Positions 52,854 through 61,325 of a stretch of 64,000 nucleotides of DNA are shown in pieces (the stretch's first letter is position 1; every line of letters begins with the position of its first letter). The translations under genes and the position numbers were made by a program. The notes under the pieces were generated by a model, which was not told the origin of the DNA, did not search any database, and saw only the letters and a list, made by a program, of their open reading frames with translations. This DNA comes from JBFLYC01 sp040756735 (GTDB taxonomy: Bacteria; Bacillota; DSM-16504; Desulfitibacterales; Desulfitibacteraceae): assembly GCA_040756735.1 (NCBI GenBank), contig JBFLYC010000002.1:62001-126000 (forward strand), written 5' to 3'.

Positions 52854-54542
52854 ATGTTGATTAAGAAGAGGTACAAACATTTTAAAAGGTATAGGCAGGT
52901 GGCCAATGTCATGGTACGGCATGGCTTTGGCTACCTCCTAGACCAACTTCATTTAACAGACTTCCTGCCCTATCATGAGCGTTTTAAAAAAAACGTTGAA
53001 GAAGAGCAGGCGGCAGAACTGTCAAGGGGTGAACGGGTGCGTCTGGTTTTAACCGATTTAGGAGGCACCTTTATTAAATTTGGACAAATCTTAAGTACCA
53101 GACCTGACCTGGTGCCCAAGGATATACTTGTAGAGTTGGAGAAACTGCAGGATCAGGTTCCGCCCGTACCCTTTGAAGATATTAAAAAGCAAATTGAAAA
53201 TGAATTAGGCGCTTCCCTTGAGGAAACTTTTGAACATTTTGATCTAAAGCCCCTTGCAGCGGCATCCATTGGTCAAGTTCATGCGGCCTGTTTAAAGGAT
53301 AAGCGTGATGTAGTTGTTAAGGTAAGGCGGCCTGGTATTGAAAACAAGATGGAAACTGATTTGGAGATCTTGTTTGATCTGGCGCGTCTGGCTGAGAAAC
53401 ATTCTGCCCTGGGCAGGCATTATCAAATTGTAGAGATTGTTGACGAATTTGCCTGGGGACTGAAAAGGGAGTTGGACTATTCTGTAGAAGGGCGTAATGC
53501 GGAACGCCTTGAAAGGAATTCCAGGCAAGATGAAAATGTAAAGATACCAAAGGTATTTTGGGAGTACAGCAGCAACAAGGTCTTAACCATGGAGCGCATT
53601 GATGGGTTAAAGCTTACTAACCTGGAGGCCATTGACACGAGAGGCTATAACCGGAGGGTTATTGCTGAAAATCTGGCGAGGACGCTTTTAAAACAGATGC
53701 TTCAGGATGGTTTTTTCCATGCTGATCCTCATCCAGGCAATATTGCTGTACTGCCAGACAGCAGCATTTGTTTCATGGACTTTGGGTTGGTGGGCTATAT
53801 CTCGCCTGAAAGAAAAAAACAAATTACCAGACTGCTTTTGGCTCTAGTCCGCAGGGACAGCAGCCAAATCGTCAAGGCAATTCTGGAAATGGGTGTGATA
53901 AGCAAGACCACCGAACTGCAGAAATTAAGGCGGGACATGGACATGCTTATCAGCCTGTACTACAGTGTGCCCCTTGGAAAACTTAATCTAGGGGCGGTAA
54001 TCAGGGAAATTTTGGACCTGGCCTTTGCTCATCGCGTACAAATACCCAGCGAGATGACTTTACTGGCTAAAGCTTTGATAACCCTTGAGGGTGTCATAAA
54101 AGATTTAGATCCTTCAATCAGCATCGTGGAAATAGCTGAACCCTTCGCTAAAAAATTGCTAAAAGAGCAGTTTGCTCCTGTCAGTATATTAAAAGAGGTG
54201 CAAGATCAACTCCAGGACTTTTTTAATATAGCTGTCAGTATTCCAAAAAAGGCAGATAAAGTATTGGATAAAACCCTTGAAGGTGATTTGACAGTTAAGA
54301 TAGAGCATCAGAATCTAAACAGGGTTCTGTCTTATTTGGATAAGATGGCCAATAAGCTTTCTTTCAGCATAGTGCTGCTTTCTTTTAGCATGGTGATGGC
54401 AGCGCTGGTAATTGGCTCTGCCATTGGTCGGGGTGGAAGTGACTTTTTCTGGCAGCTTCCCATCCTGGAGATTGCCTTTGTAACCTCAGTAGTCATGTTT
54501 TTGTGGCTCTTGATTTCCATCTTTCGTTCCGGCAGGTTTTGA
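52854..54542 (+). CDS. ABC1/UbiB-family atypical kinase (AarF-like)
   Basis: 562 residues. Family hallmarks: KxGQ region GTFIKFGQILSTRPDLVP (about 65-82), Ala-rich loop PLAAASIGQVHAA (about 131-143), VVVKVRRPG with the nucleotide-binding Lys, ERIDG, catalytic FHADPHPGNI (about 288-297) and DFGLVG (about 308-313). The C-terminus has two transmembrane helices (about 502-520 and 530-550), placing it at the membrane. Homologues support quinone or isoprenoid lipid metabolism; the substrate here is not known. The 3' end overlaps nothing; a ferredoxin gene follows. Confidence 0.9.
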   Translation: MLIKKRYKHFKRYRQVANVMVRHGFGYLLDQLHLTDFLPYHERFKKNVEEEQAAELSRGERVRLVLTDLGGTFIKFGQILSTRPDLVPKDILVELEKLQDQVPPVPFEDIKKQIENELGASLEETFEHFDLKPLAAASIGQVHAACLKDKRDVVVKVRRPGIENKMETDLEILFDLARLAEKHSALGRHYQIVEIVDEFAWGLKRELDYSVEGRNAERLERNSRQDENVKIPKVFWEYSSNKVLTMERIDGLKLTNLEAIDTRGYNRRVIAENLARTLLKQMLQDGFFHADPHPGNIAVLPDSSICFMDFGLVGYISPERKKQITRLLLALVRRDSSQIVKAILEMGVISKTTELQKLRRDMDMLISLYYSVPLGKLNLGAVIREILDLAFAHRVQIPSEMTLLAKALITLEGVIKDLDPSISIVEIAEPFAKKLLKEQFAPVSILKEVQDQLQDFFNIAVSIPKKADKVLDKTLEGDLTVKIEHQNLNRVLSYLDKMANKLSFSIVLLSFSMVMAALVIGSAIGRGGSDFFWQLPILEIAFVTSVVMFLWLLISIFRSGRF

Positions 54543-54631
54543 ACAGGTGGGATGAAGGGTGGATAAAGCTTTGGGTCTTTACAGATAATAAGGTCAAATG
54601 TGTTCCTTTTTCATATAAAGGTGGTTTGACC

Positions 54632-54856
54632 TTGAAATATCAAATCAATAATAATTGTATAGCTTGCGGTTACTGTGCGGTGATGTGTCCTGATAATGCG
54701 GTTGAAACAGGCTATGGACAGCCTGCATGTAACAGGGAGGGGCCCAAGATGTATGCAGACCCCTTTATTATCAATGATAATTGCACAGGATGCGGGGAAT
54801 GTGTGTCAATATGTCCCACAGGAGCCATTTTGGAGGACATCCAAGAGAACGGGTGA
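54632..54856 (+). CDS. Two-cluster [4Fe-4S] ferredoxin
   Basis: 74 residues from TTG 54632 (AAAGGTGG eight bases upstream). Two complete 4Fe-4S motifs, CIACGYCAVMCP (about 9-20) and CTGCGECVSICP (about 52-63), with a longer than usual spacer. An in-frame start at 54503 would overlap the kinase gene by 40 bases and is less likely. First gene of a small redox set: Rieske protein, glutaredoxin-like and FTR-like genes follow within 1 kb. Small duplications lie right after its stop. Confidence 0.85.
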   Translation: MKYQINNNCIACGYCAVMCPDNAVETGYGQPACNREGPKMYADPFIINDNCTGCGECVSICPTGAILEDIQENG

Positions 54857-54909
54857 GAATTATAGAACGGGTGAGAAGATACATGGGAAAGGAGCCATGG
54901 GGAAAGGAG

Positions 54910-54982
54910 CCATGGGGACGGTTCGAGCGTCACCGTAGCGCAGCGAAGGTCCGAAGGGAAGACGATGGAACCGTCCCCGTGG
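54910..54982 (-). mobile_element. MITE-like hairpin element, copy 2 (reversed, core only)
   Basis: Matches the core of the element at 26466-26538 in opposite orientation with about three differences. Ends CCATGGGGACGGTTCGAGCG and GATGGAACCGTCCCCGTGG are complementary. The outer 13-bp terminal repeats of copy 1 are not found. Just upstream are two short duplications (AGAACGGGTGAGA and GGGAAAGGAGCCATGG). The Rieske gene's ATG (54965) lies inside the element. Confidence 0.75.
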
Positions 54983-55174
54983 CGTATCCATAACCAGTGT
55001 CCCCACCTGGGTTGTGCTCTTCATAAGGGCAAAATGAAAGGCTATTATCTTGAATGTCCTTGTCATGACTGGTTGTTTGATGTTAGAACCGGCGAGTTTG
55101 AAGCAGCGCCGGAAATAACAGTACCTACATATGAAGTAAAGATAGAGGAAGGCAAAGTATATGTTAAGGTATAA
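54965..55174 (+). CDS. Rieske-type [2Fe-2S] protein
   Basis: 69 residues; Rieske ligands CPHLGCALH (about 15-23) and CPCHDW (about 36-41). It has no signal peptide, so it is a cytoplasmic mini-Rieske electron carrier. The first eight codons (to about 54988) come from the hairpin element, and the ribosome-site-like AGGGAAG is also within it. Its original N-terminus may therefore have been replaced or truncated. Followed by the glutaredoxin-like gene 32 bases later. Confidence 0.75.
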   Translation: MEPSPWRIHNQCPHLGCALHKGKMKGYYLECPCHDWLFDVRTGEFEAAPEITVPTYEVKIEEGKVYVKV

Positions 55175-55206
55175 TTTAATAAATTTTTGAAGGGGGAAAA
55201 GTATTT

Positions 55207-55449
55207 ATGAAGGTATTTTTATATGCTTTAAGTACCTGCTATTACTGCAGGCAGGCCAAGAAGTTTTTAGATGACAATAAAGTTGCCTATGATTTTGTGA
55301 ATGTGGACTTGACTGAAGGGGATGAAAAGAAAAAGCTGGTGGACTAGGTACTTGACCTTACAGGTGATACCAAATTCCCCGTGATTAAAGTCGGAGATAA
55401 ACATGTGGTGGGTTTTGATGAAGACAAACTTAGAGAACTAGTACTGTAG
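55207..55449 (+). pseudogene. Glutaredoxin-like gene interrupted by an in-frame TAG
   Basis: Begins MKVFLYALSTCYYCRQAKKF, a thioredoxin-fold start with the redox motif CYYC at about 11-14. Codon 47 (55345-55347) is TAG; the same frame continues with 33 well-conserved codons (VLDLTGDTKFPVIKVGDKHV, then GFDEDKL) typical of the second half of glutaredoxins, ending at TAG 55447-55449. A good GAAGGGGGAAAAG site precedes ATG 55207. Either a recent nonsense mutation (GAG or CAG to TAG), a sequencing error, or readthrough of TAG. Confidence 0.8.
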
Positions 55450-55464
55450 TTAAGGAGCGAGGAT

Positions 55465-55788
55465 ATGAGCAGAAGGAACAGGAAAGAATTTTTCCGTGAA
55501 TGGTATGGCAGCTTGGCAGATAAACTTGGTTACAGGTTTTCGTCAGATGAAGATCTGGTTGAGTTTTTGCTTGACCAGGAGGTAGAGATAGAGAAGAAAC
55601 ACGGCCATCCCTTCTGTCCGTGCCAGACTACGGTAGGAGACAGGGAAAGAGATATGCGGATTGTCTGTCCATGTATCCCCTTCCACCGTGAACATTTTGA
55701 TAAGATGAAGCGCTGCTGGTGCGGCTTGTTTGTACACAAGGATGTAACTGACGAAAAAAGTCTCAAGCAGTTTCCCTTTACTCAATAA
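55465..55788 (+). CDS. Ferredoxin-thioredoxin reductase catalytic-chain-like protein
   Basis: 107 residues with the FTR-B cysteine pattern: CPC (about 51-53), CPCIPF (about 69-74) and CWCGLF (about 87-92); the third pair is CWC rather than the usual CHC. These cysteines hold a [4Fe-4S] cluster next to a redox-active disulfide. No variable chain (FTR-A) gene is present, so it probably receives electrons from the neighbouring ferredoxin and reduces the glutaredoxin-like or Rieske partners. Overlaps the convergent modC-like gene by 7 bases. Confidence 0.85.
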   Translation: MSRRNRKEFFREWYGSLADKLGYRFSSDEDLVEFLLDQEVEIEKKHGHPFCPCQTTVGDRERDMRIVCPCIPFHREHFDKMKRCWCGLFVHKDVTDEKSLKQFPFTQ

Positions 55789-56402
55789 TTTGCAACTGTT
55801 GTACCCAGGGCTTCCACATCCTGTGGGTCGTGGGTTACCAGGACCACAGGAATATTTAATTTACTCAAGAACTCTTTGACCTCTTCACGTATTTTTTCTC
55901 TAAGCAGGGCATCCACTGCAGAAAAGGGTTCATCAAGGAGAAGAACTTTAGGCTTAACAGCCATGGCTCTTATAAGAGCCGCCCTTTGCTTTTCTCCGCC
56001 GGACAGCTGGTGGGGATACGCCTTTCTTTTGTCCTGGAGATTAACGCTTTCCAACAAGCTGTCAACAACTTCTTTCCAGGTTCTCTTATCCATGGTCTTT
56101 AAACCATAAGCTATATTTGCTAAAACAGTCAAATGGGGAAAGAGGGCATAGTGCTGGGGCACATAACCCACATGCCTTTCCTGTGGGGGCAGGTTGATGC
56201 CCAGTTTTTTGTGGAATAAAAAAGTACCGTCTAATTCGATCCATCCATTGTCGGGTGTGATTAATCCTGCAATAGCTTTAATGGTTATGCTTTTTCCGGA
56301 ACCAGAAGGTCCGAAAAGAGTGATAATTTCGCCTTTATCTACCTGCCATTCCTTGTTCAGTGTGAAGTCTCCGATGCTTTTTTCAATGTTTAATTTGAGC
56401 AT
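55782..56402 (-). CDS. modC: Molybdate ABC transporter ATP-binding protein (ModC-like, short)
   Basis: 206 residues. Walker A GPSGSGKSIT (about 31-40), signature LSGGEKQRA (about 124-132), Walker B VLLLDEPFSAVD (about 144-155), H-loop VLVTHDP. It ends shortly after the H-loop and lacks the C-terminal MOP (molybdate-binding) domain of longer ModC proteins. Third gene of the leftward modABC set; 4 bases after modB. Confidence 0.85.
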   Translation of the reverse strand: MLKLNIEKSIGDFTLNKEWQVDKGEIITLFGPSGSGKSITIKAIAGLITPDNGWIELDGTFLFHKKLGINLPPQERHVGYVPQHYALFPHLTVLANIAYGLKTMDKRTWKEVVDSLLESVNLQDKRKAYPHQLSGGEKQRAALIRAMAVKPKVLLLDEPFSAVDALLREKIREEVKEFLSKLNIPVVLVTHDPQDVEALGTTVANY

Positions 56403-56406
56403 AGTC

Positions 56407-57066
56407 TCACCACCTCTTAAACTGGCTTACCTTATTTAATATGAAGAGGACCGCTATGGTTAAGACACTGATGAGAACTACCAGGAAGTTTGCCAGCTGG
56501 TGATTTCCTGATTGTACAGCATCATAAATGGCAATGGAGAGAGTCTGGGTTTTGCCAGGAATATTTCCTGCCACCATGAGGGTGGCGCCGAATTCGCCCA
56601 TGGCACGAGCAAAGGATAGTACAGTGCCTGCCAGCAGCCCCTGCCAGGCCAGGGGCAAAGTGATGGTAAAAAAAATGACGAGTTCTGATTTGCCCAGGGT
56701 TCGAGCTACATCTTCCAAATCCCTGTCTACGGCTTCAATCCCAGCCTGTACTGTACGCGCCATCAAAGGCAGGGCTACCACACTGGCCGCGATTACGGCT
56801 GCCTGCCAGGTAAATATCAGATTAATGCCAAAGTTTTCTTGGAGAAAAATCCCTATGGGGCTCTGTCTGCCTATTAAGACCAGCAGATAATATCCAAGGA
56901 CTGTGGGCGGCAGAACAAGGGGCAGGGTAATAAAGGAGGAAAGAAGGGTCTTGCCTGGAAAATTAAACCTGGCAAGAAGCCACCCCAGGGGTATGCCAAC
57001 TATGAGGACTATTAAGGTTGAATATGCTGCTACCTTTAAAGAAAGCAGTACCGGAAACCATTCCAT
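56407..57066 (-). CDS. modB: Molybdate ABC transporter permease (ModB-like)
   Basis: 219 residues with about five membrane helices. The EAA loop of ABC importers is recognisable (EAVDRDLEDVARTLGKSEL), and GEFGATLMVAGNIPG is the usual ModB C-terminal signature. Sits between modA and modC and is read leftwards. Specificity could include tungstate. Confidence 0.88.
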   Translation of the reverse strand: MEWFPVLLSLKVAAYSTLIVLIVGIPLGWLLARFNFPGKTLLSSFITLPLVLPPTVLGYYLLVLIGRQSPIGIFLQENFGINLIFTWQAAVIAASVVALPLMARTVQAGIEAVDRDLEDVARTLGKSELVIFFTITLPLAWQGLLAGTVLSFARAMGEFGATLMVAGNIPGKTQTLSIAIYDAVQSGNHQLANFLVVLISVLTIAVLFILNKVSQFKRW

Positions 57067-57092
57067 TTGAATTTACCTCGTTTAAAGTTCTC

Positions 57093-57911
57093 TTAATTTT
57101 GTGGTACATTAAAACCCCATTTTTCCATTATTTTGATGATGTGGGGTTCCTGCAGATAATCTGCAAATTCCCCTGCCAACCCTGCCCGGGCAGAGTTTTT
57201 TACCACGCCCAGCATTTGTTCCAGAGGGCTGTGCAGGTTCTCATCAATTAAAGCATAGTCTATTTCCGGGACATTGGCCACTGCCAGGGCAATAATGCCT
57301 ACAGGCGCGTTGCCGGTTGCAACAAACTGCTGGGCCTGGCTTATGTTTTCTGCATATACTATCTTGCCGGCTACTCTTTCCCAGATACCTGTGTTTTCTA
57401 AAGCTCCTTTAGCTGCCATGCCATAAGGGGCATGATTAGGATTGGCCAGGGCTATGGTATCTACATTGTCAGCTAATAAGTCTTCCAGGTTTAGAAGTGT
57501 CAAGCCCGATTTTTTATTTACAGCCAGGACAATCCTTCCCACAGCGTAAATTTTTTGAGAGCCCTGGATGATATGTCCTGATTCAATTAAGTCTTCAATG
57601 TAATCCCTGTTGGCTGCCGCAAACAAATCAATGGGAGCTCCCGCAGTTATCTGTTTGGCCAGGTCTCCTGATGAGCCAAACACAAAGGTTACTTTAGTAC
57701 CGGTTTCTTGCTCGTAAAGCGGGCCTATTTCTTCAAAGGCAAAACGCATGCTGGCAGCTGCTCCTACAATAATTGATCTTTGTTGGTCTGCCTGCTTTGT
57801 TTCCTGGGTTTGTGTGCAGCCAAATAAAATATAGGTCATACCTGCAGAAGCAAGAAGCACCAGCATTGCTTTGGAGATTAACCTGGAGTTCATCAATGAC
57901 CAAAATCTCAT
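57093..57911 (-). CDS. modA: Molybdate-binding lipoprotein (ModA-like)
   Basis: 272 residues. Lipoprotein signal with lipobox near ILFGC (about 28-32), then a two-lobe binding protein: VGAAASMRFAFEEIGPLYE, FGSSGDLAKQITAGAPIDLF and the later conserved NPNHAPYGMAAKGALE. These are typical of ModA, which captures molybdate or tungstate outside the membrane. ATG 57911 is chosen with GGGAAGTG upstream; an in-frame TTG 57920 would add three residues. Its promoter is at 57950-57978. Divergent from the molybdoenzyme at 58227. Confidence 0.87.
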   Translation of the reverse strand: MRFWSLMNSRLISKAMLVLLASAGMTYILFGCTQTQETKQADQQRSIIVGAAASMRFAFEEIGPLYEQETGTKVTFVFGSSGDLAKQITAGAPIDLFAAANRDYIEDLIESGHIIQGSQKIYAVGRIVLAVNKKSGLTLLNLEDLLADNVDTIALANPNHAPYGMAAKGALENTGIWERVAGKIVYAENISQAQQFVATGNAPVGIIALAVANVPEIDYALIDENLHSPLEQMLGVVKNSARAGLAGEFADYLQEPHIIKIMEKWGFNVPQN

Positions 57912-57949
57912 GTTAAACAAACACTTCCCATGGTCGTTATACTAGCATA

Positions 57950-57978
57950 AGTATAAGGAATATGTATATAATTGTAAA
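57950..57978 (-). promoter_or_regulatory. Promoter of modABC
   Basis: On the minus strand TTTACA (57978-57973), a 17-base spacer and TATACT (57955-57950), about 40 bases before the modA start. Confidence 0.72.
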
Positions 57979-57998
57979 GATATTTCTTAGTAAAATCA

Positions 57999-58011
57999 CG
58001 ATATACTATCG
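57999..58011. promoter_or_regulatory. CGATA-TAC-TATCG dyad, possible ModE operator
   Basis: A perfect 5-bp inverted repeat with a 3-base centre, upstream of the modABC -35 in the gap between divergent modA and the molybdoenzyme gene. It recalls the TATA-containing ModE sites of other bacteria, and a ModE-like regulator is encoded at 61322. Weak evidence. Confidence 0.35.
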
Positions 58012-58054
58012 ATTACGTTGCTTTTTCAAGGTTAATATATTTTCTAGCGCCAAA

Positions 58055-58206
58055 TAAGGTCAGGGGACACACCACAACACAGAGGTCGGAAGTCGGTTGT
58101 CGCTTTTTGTTGAGATCAGCTTTAGCTAATTACTTCTAACTCTGATCACGGTTTTGGACGACTGACCTCTAACCACTGACATCTATAATGAGGAATGTCC
58201 CAACTT
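58055..58206 (+). repeat. Dispersed repeat remnants upstream of the molybdoenzyme
   Basis: One AATAAGGTCAGGGGACACACC unit, an AGTCGG/CTGACC-type low-complexity stretch (58080-58190) and one GAGGAATGTCCCAACTTA unit. They fill most of the 315-base gap 57912-58226. Confidence 0.65.
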
Positions 58207-58226
58207 ATAGAGGTGAGAAGTAAGAA

Positions 58227-60725
58227 GTGAGGGGTTGGATTGCTGTGGATTATTCAAGGGTCATTGAACCAGGGATTAATAAAAATGAAGTACAAGGCAA
58301 GGGCGCTGAAAAGGGCAGGTGGATAACTGCTGCCTGCTGGCACAACTGTGGGGGACGATGTCTAAATAAAGTCTATGTGGTTAACGGGGCAGTGCTTCGT
58401 CAAAAGACAGATGATACGCACCCTGACAGCCCTGATAATCCCCAGCAAAGAGCCTGTGCCAGGGGACGCGCCCTGCGCCAGCAGGTTTTTGGACCTGACA
58501 GGCTTAAGTATCCCATGAAGCGCAAGCATTGGCAGCCGGGAGGCGGACAAAGGGAGCTGCGGGGAAGAGACCAATGGGTACGCATCTCCTGGGAGGAAGC
58601 TCTGGACCTGGTTGCAGGTGAAATAGAAAGAATCAAAAAATCCTATGGCAATGAAGCCATACTTGCGTGGGGGCCGGAAATTGCCAGGACCCTTAACCTT
58701 TATGGTGGTCATGTTGCAGCCTGGGGCTCTACATCCTGGGGAACATGGTTGGATACAGGGGCCAGGTTTGGCGTTAAAGATGGTTATCATGCTGATTTTA
58801 TCAACGACCGCCTTGATTTGCGAAACAGCCGGCTTATTGTCATGTGGGGGGCAAATCCTGCATGGAGCAGCGGCGGCAATCCAACATATAATTACCTGCA
58901 GGCCAAGCGGGCAGGAGCTAAATTTATTTTTATAGACCCCTTATATACTGACTCTATCAGGGTGCTCGGCGATGAGTGGATACCCATTCGTCCAGCCACT
59001 GATCATGCCCTGGCCCTGGGCATTGCCTATACCCTTGTTACAGAAGATGATCCTCAGGCTAATCCTCTAATTGACTGGGATTTCCTGAACCGCTGTACTA
59101 TAGGCTTTGATGAGAGGCACATGCCTCCTGGAGCTGATCCCAGGGATAATTTTAAGGACTATGTCCTGGGAACTTATGACGGCCAGCCAAAATCACCTAA
59201 ATGGGCTGCTGAAATATGCGGGGTTGACCCCCAAAGAATACGTCTGCTGGCAAGGGAAATTGGCAGTACTAGGCGGGCAGCCCTGCTTACGGGATGGGCG
59301 CCTGCCAGGGTGAATAATGCTGATTCTTGGCCTCAAATGTTCATGACCTTGGGCTGCATGACCGGGCATATTGGGCAGCCGGGCCGCATGACGGGTTTAA
59401 GTGTGCATTACAGGGCAGGCAATGGGGGGCCTCCCCTTGTAATACCTGGCAGCACAGGGGTGGAGCCAATCCCCAACCCCCTGGGGCACATGAGAATTAA
59501 TCATAATGAATTGTGGGATGCAGTTTTAACAGGCAGGTACACCGCAGGTAAGGATGATAAGCGCCAGGCTAACATCCGGCTCATTTATCACGGATACCAT
59601 TCCAGGCTGAACCAGCTTGCAGGGCTCAATAAGGGGATAGAAGCCCATCGCAAAGTGGAGTTTGTGGCAGCACAAAACTATGTCTTGAGCACAAATGCCA
59701 GGTATGCAGATATTGTCCTGCCGGTGACTACCCAGTGGGAGCGGCCTGGAGCCCTCCTGATCGGCAACAGAGAAATCCTGGTTTTTGCAAGCCAGGTGGT
59801 TGAGCCATTATATGAAGCAAGAGATGACCTTTGGATTGCTGCAGAGATAGGAAAACGCCTGGGGCTTGACCCGTCCCTTATTGCTCCCATATCCCTGGAA
59901 CAGCAAATCTTTAACCAGGTGGCGGGTTCTGTGGTAATGAAAGAAGATGGTTCTGGCCATGAAAAGCTTGTGACAATTACACCCCAGGATATAGCAGAAC
60001 TTGGAGTTGCCGGAGAGCCCCAGGAGGGCAGGATAACTTACAAGGATTTTAAAGAAAAGGGGATATATCAGGTTTCCAGACGTCCTGGTGATAAGTTGGG
60101 GCACATTGCTTTTGAAGATTACCGCAAGGCGCCTGAGCAGCATCCTTTGAATACAGAAAGCGGCAGGTTTGAAATCTACTGCCGGACCATTGCTGAACAT
60201 GTACAGGCCTGCGGGTGGAGCAGCATTGCTCCTATTCCCAAGTACATCAGGTACCAGGAAGGCTATGAGGATACTTTTGCCAAGTGGCCCGGCAGGGAAA
60301 AAGGGGATTTTCCCCTTCAGCTGTACACCATCCACTATCCCAGAAGGGCACATTCCTGTTTGGATAATGCACCCTGGTTAAGGGAGGCTTTTCCCCAGGA
60401 ACTGTACATGAATCCTTCCGATGCAGGAGAAAGAGGCATCAGGCAGGGCGATATTGTAAAAATCACAAGCCGCCATGGGGTAGTAATTCGTCCGGTTTAT
60501 CTTACCGAACGCATCATGCCGGGCGCTGTGTGTCTGGGGGAGGGAGCCTGGGTTGAACCGGATGAGGACGAAAACCTTGACAGGGCTGGCTCTACCAACG
60601 TATTAAATGGAGCCATTCCTACCGGGCAGGGGCATACAGGATGGAATTCGTGCAATGTCCAGGTCGCAAAATATGATAAGCCTCTAAAGCCGGATTACCA
60701 ATGGCCTTCCAGGATTATCTTTTAG
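58227..60725 (+). CDS. Molybdopterin oxidoreductase, DMSO-reductase family catalytic subunit
   Basis: 832 residues. An N-terminal [4Fe-4S] domain with CWHNCGGRC...C (about 36-80), molybdopterin-binding domains (GNEAILAWGPEIART, IVMWGANPAW, FIDPLYTDS, NGGPPLVIPG) and the C-terminal MGD-binding fold (LYTIHYPRRAHSC, AGSTNVLNGAIPTGQGHTGWNSCNVQ). Similar to DmsA/TorA-type enzymes reducing S- or N-oxides, but substrate is not certain. No twin-arginine signal, so it is probably cytoplasmic. Start GTG 58227 or GTG 58245. Next to modABC and followed by its Fe-S subunit; no membrane anchor gene. Confidence 0.9.
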   Translation: MRGWIAVDYSRVIEPGINKNEVQGKGAEKGRWITAACWHNCGGRCLNKVYVVNGAVLRQKTDDTHPDSPDNPQQRACARGRALRQQVFGPDRLKYPMKRKHWQPGGGQRELRGRDQWVRISWEEALDLVAGEIERIKKSYGNEAILAWGPEIARTLNLYGGHVAAWGSTSWGTWLDTGARFGVKDGYHADFINDRLDLRNSRLIVMWGANPAWSSGGNPTYNYLQAKRAGAKFIFIDPLYTDSIRVLGDEWIPIRPATDHALALGIAYTLVTEDDPQANPLIDWDFLNRCTIGFDERHMPPGADPRDNFKDYVLGTYDGQPKSPKWAAEICGVDPQRIRLLAREIGSTRRAALLTGWAPARVNNADSWPQMFMTLGCMTGHIGQPGRMTGLSVHYRAGNGGPPLVIPGSTGVEPIPNPLGHMRINHNELWDAVLTGRYTAGKDDKRQANIRLIYHGYHSRLNQLAGLNKGIEAHRKVEFVAAQNYVLSTNARYADIVLPVTTQWERPGALLIGNREILVFASQVVEPLYEARDDLWIAAEIGKRLGLDPSLIAPISLEQQIFNQVAGSVVMKEDGSGHEKLVTITPQDIAELGVAGEPQEGRITYKDFKEKGIYQVSRRPGDKLGHIAFEDYRKAPEQHPLNTESGRFEIYCRTIAEHVQACGWSSIAPIPKYIRYQEGYEDTFAKWPGREKGDFPLQLYTIHYPRRAHSCLDNAPWLREAFPQELYMNPSDAGERGIRQGDIVKITSRHGVVIRPVYLTERIMPGAVCLGEGAWVEPDEDENLDRAGSTNVLNGAIPTGQGHTGWNSCNVQVAKYDKPLKPDYQWPSRIIF

Positions 60726-60776
60726 GGTTGTTTTTTAAGGATTTAGGTTGTCTTTTTGAGGAGTGTGTTTGACTGA

Positions 60777-61325
60777 ATGGTTCAGATGGGTTTTTGTTTC
60801 GATATGAGGTCATGTATAGGCTGCAAGGCCTGTCAGGTGGCCTGCAAGGATAAAAATTGTCTTGGTACAGGTGTGTTTTTCCGGAAAGTTCAAACCTTTG
60901 AAGGTGGAAAATTCCCCAGGCCCTGGTTTTATCATTTGTCCCTGGCCTGTAACCACTGCCAAAGGCCTGCCTGTATGGAAAGCTGCCCTGTGGATGCCCT
61001 GCAAAAGCGTACGGAGGACGGCCTGGTACTTTTAGACAAAGAAAAATGTATTGGCTGTGGGAGCTGCGTGGGAGCATGTCCTTACGGGGCCATGGAGTAT
61101 CTTGATGAGGAAGGAAAAGCCGGCAAATGCGACCTGTGCGAGCAACTCACTTCAAAGGGAGAAGAGCCAGCATGTGCAGCAGCATGTGTCATGCGTTCAT
61201 TGACTTATGGTCCCCTGGATGTGCTGCGACATAGCGGAGGTAATTTGGCAGATGTCAAGGGGATGCCTAATTCTTCAGAAACAGGGCCATCTCTGGTTAT
61301 AATTCCAAGCAGGGAAGTGAGTTAG
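60777..61325 (+). CDS. DmsB-like four-cluster ferredoxin subunit
   Basis: 182 residues with four [4Fe-4S] motifs: CIGCKACQVACK (about 14-25), CNHCQRPACMESC (about 60-72), CIGCGSCVGACP (about 91-102) and CDLCEQL...CAAAC (about 120-138). Transfers electrons to the molybdoenzyme encoded 52 bases upstream. Followed by a convergent ModE-like gene (4-base overlap) rather than a DmsC anchor, so the pair may be soluble. Start ATG 60777; ATG 60786 is possible. Confidence 0.9.
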   Translation: MVQMGFCFDMRSCIGCKACQVACKDKNCLGTGVFFRKVQTFEGGKFPRPWFYHLSLACNHCQRPACMESCPVDALQKRTEDGLVLLDKEKCIGCGSCVGACPYGAMEYLDEEGKAGKCDLCEQLTSKGEEPACAAACVMRSLTYGPLDVLRHSGGNLADVKGMPNSSETGPSLVIIPSREVS

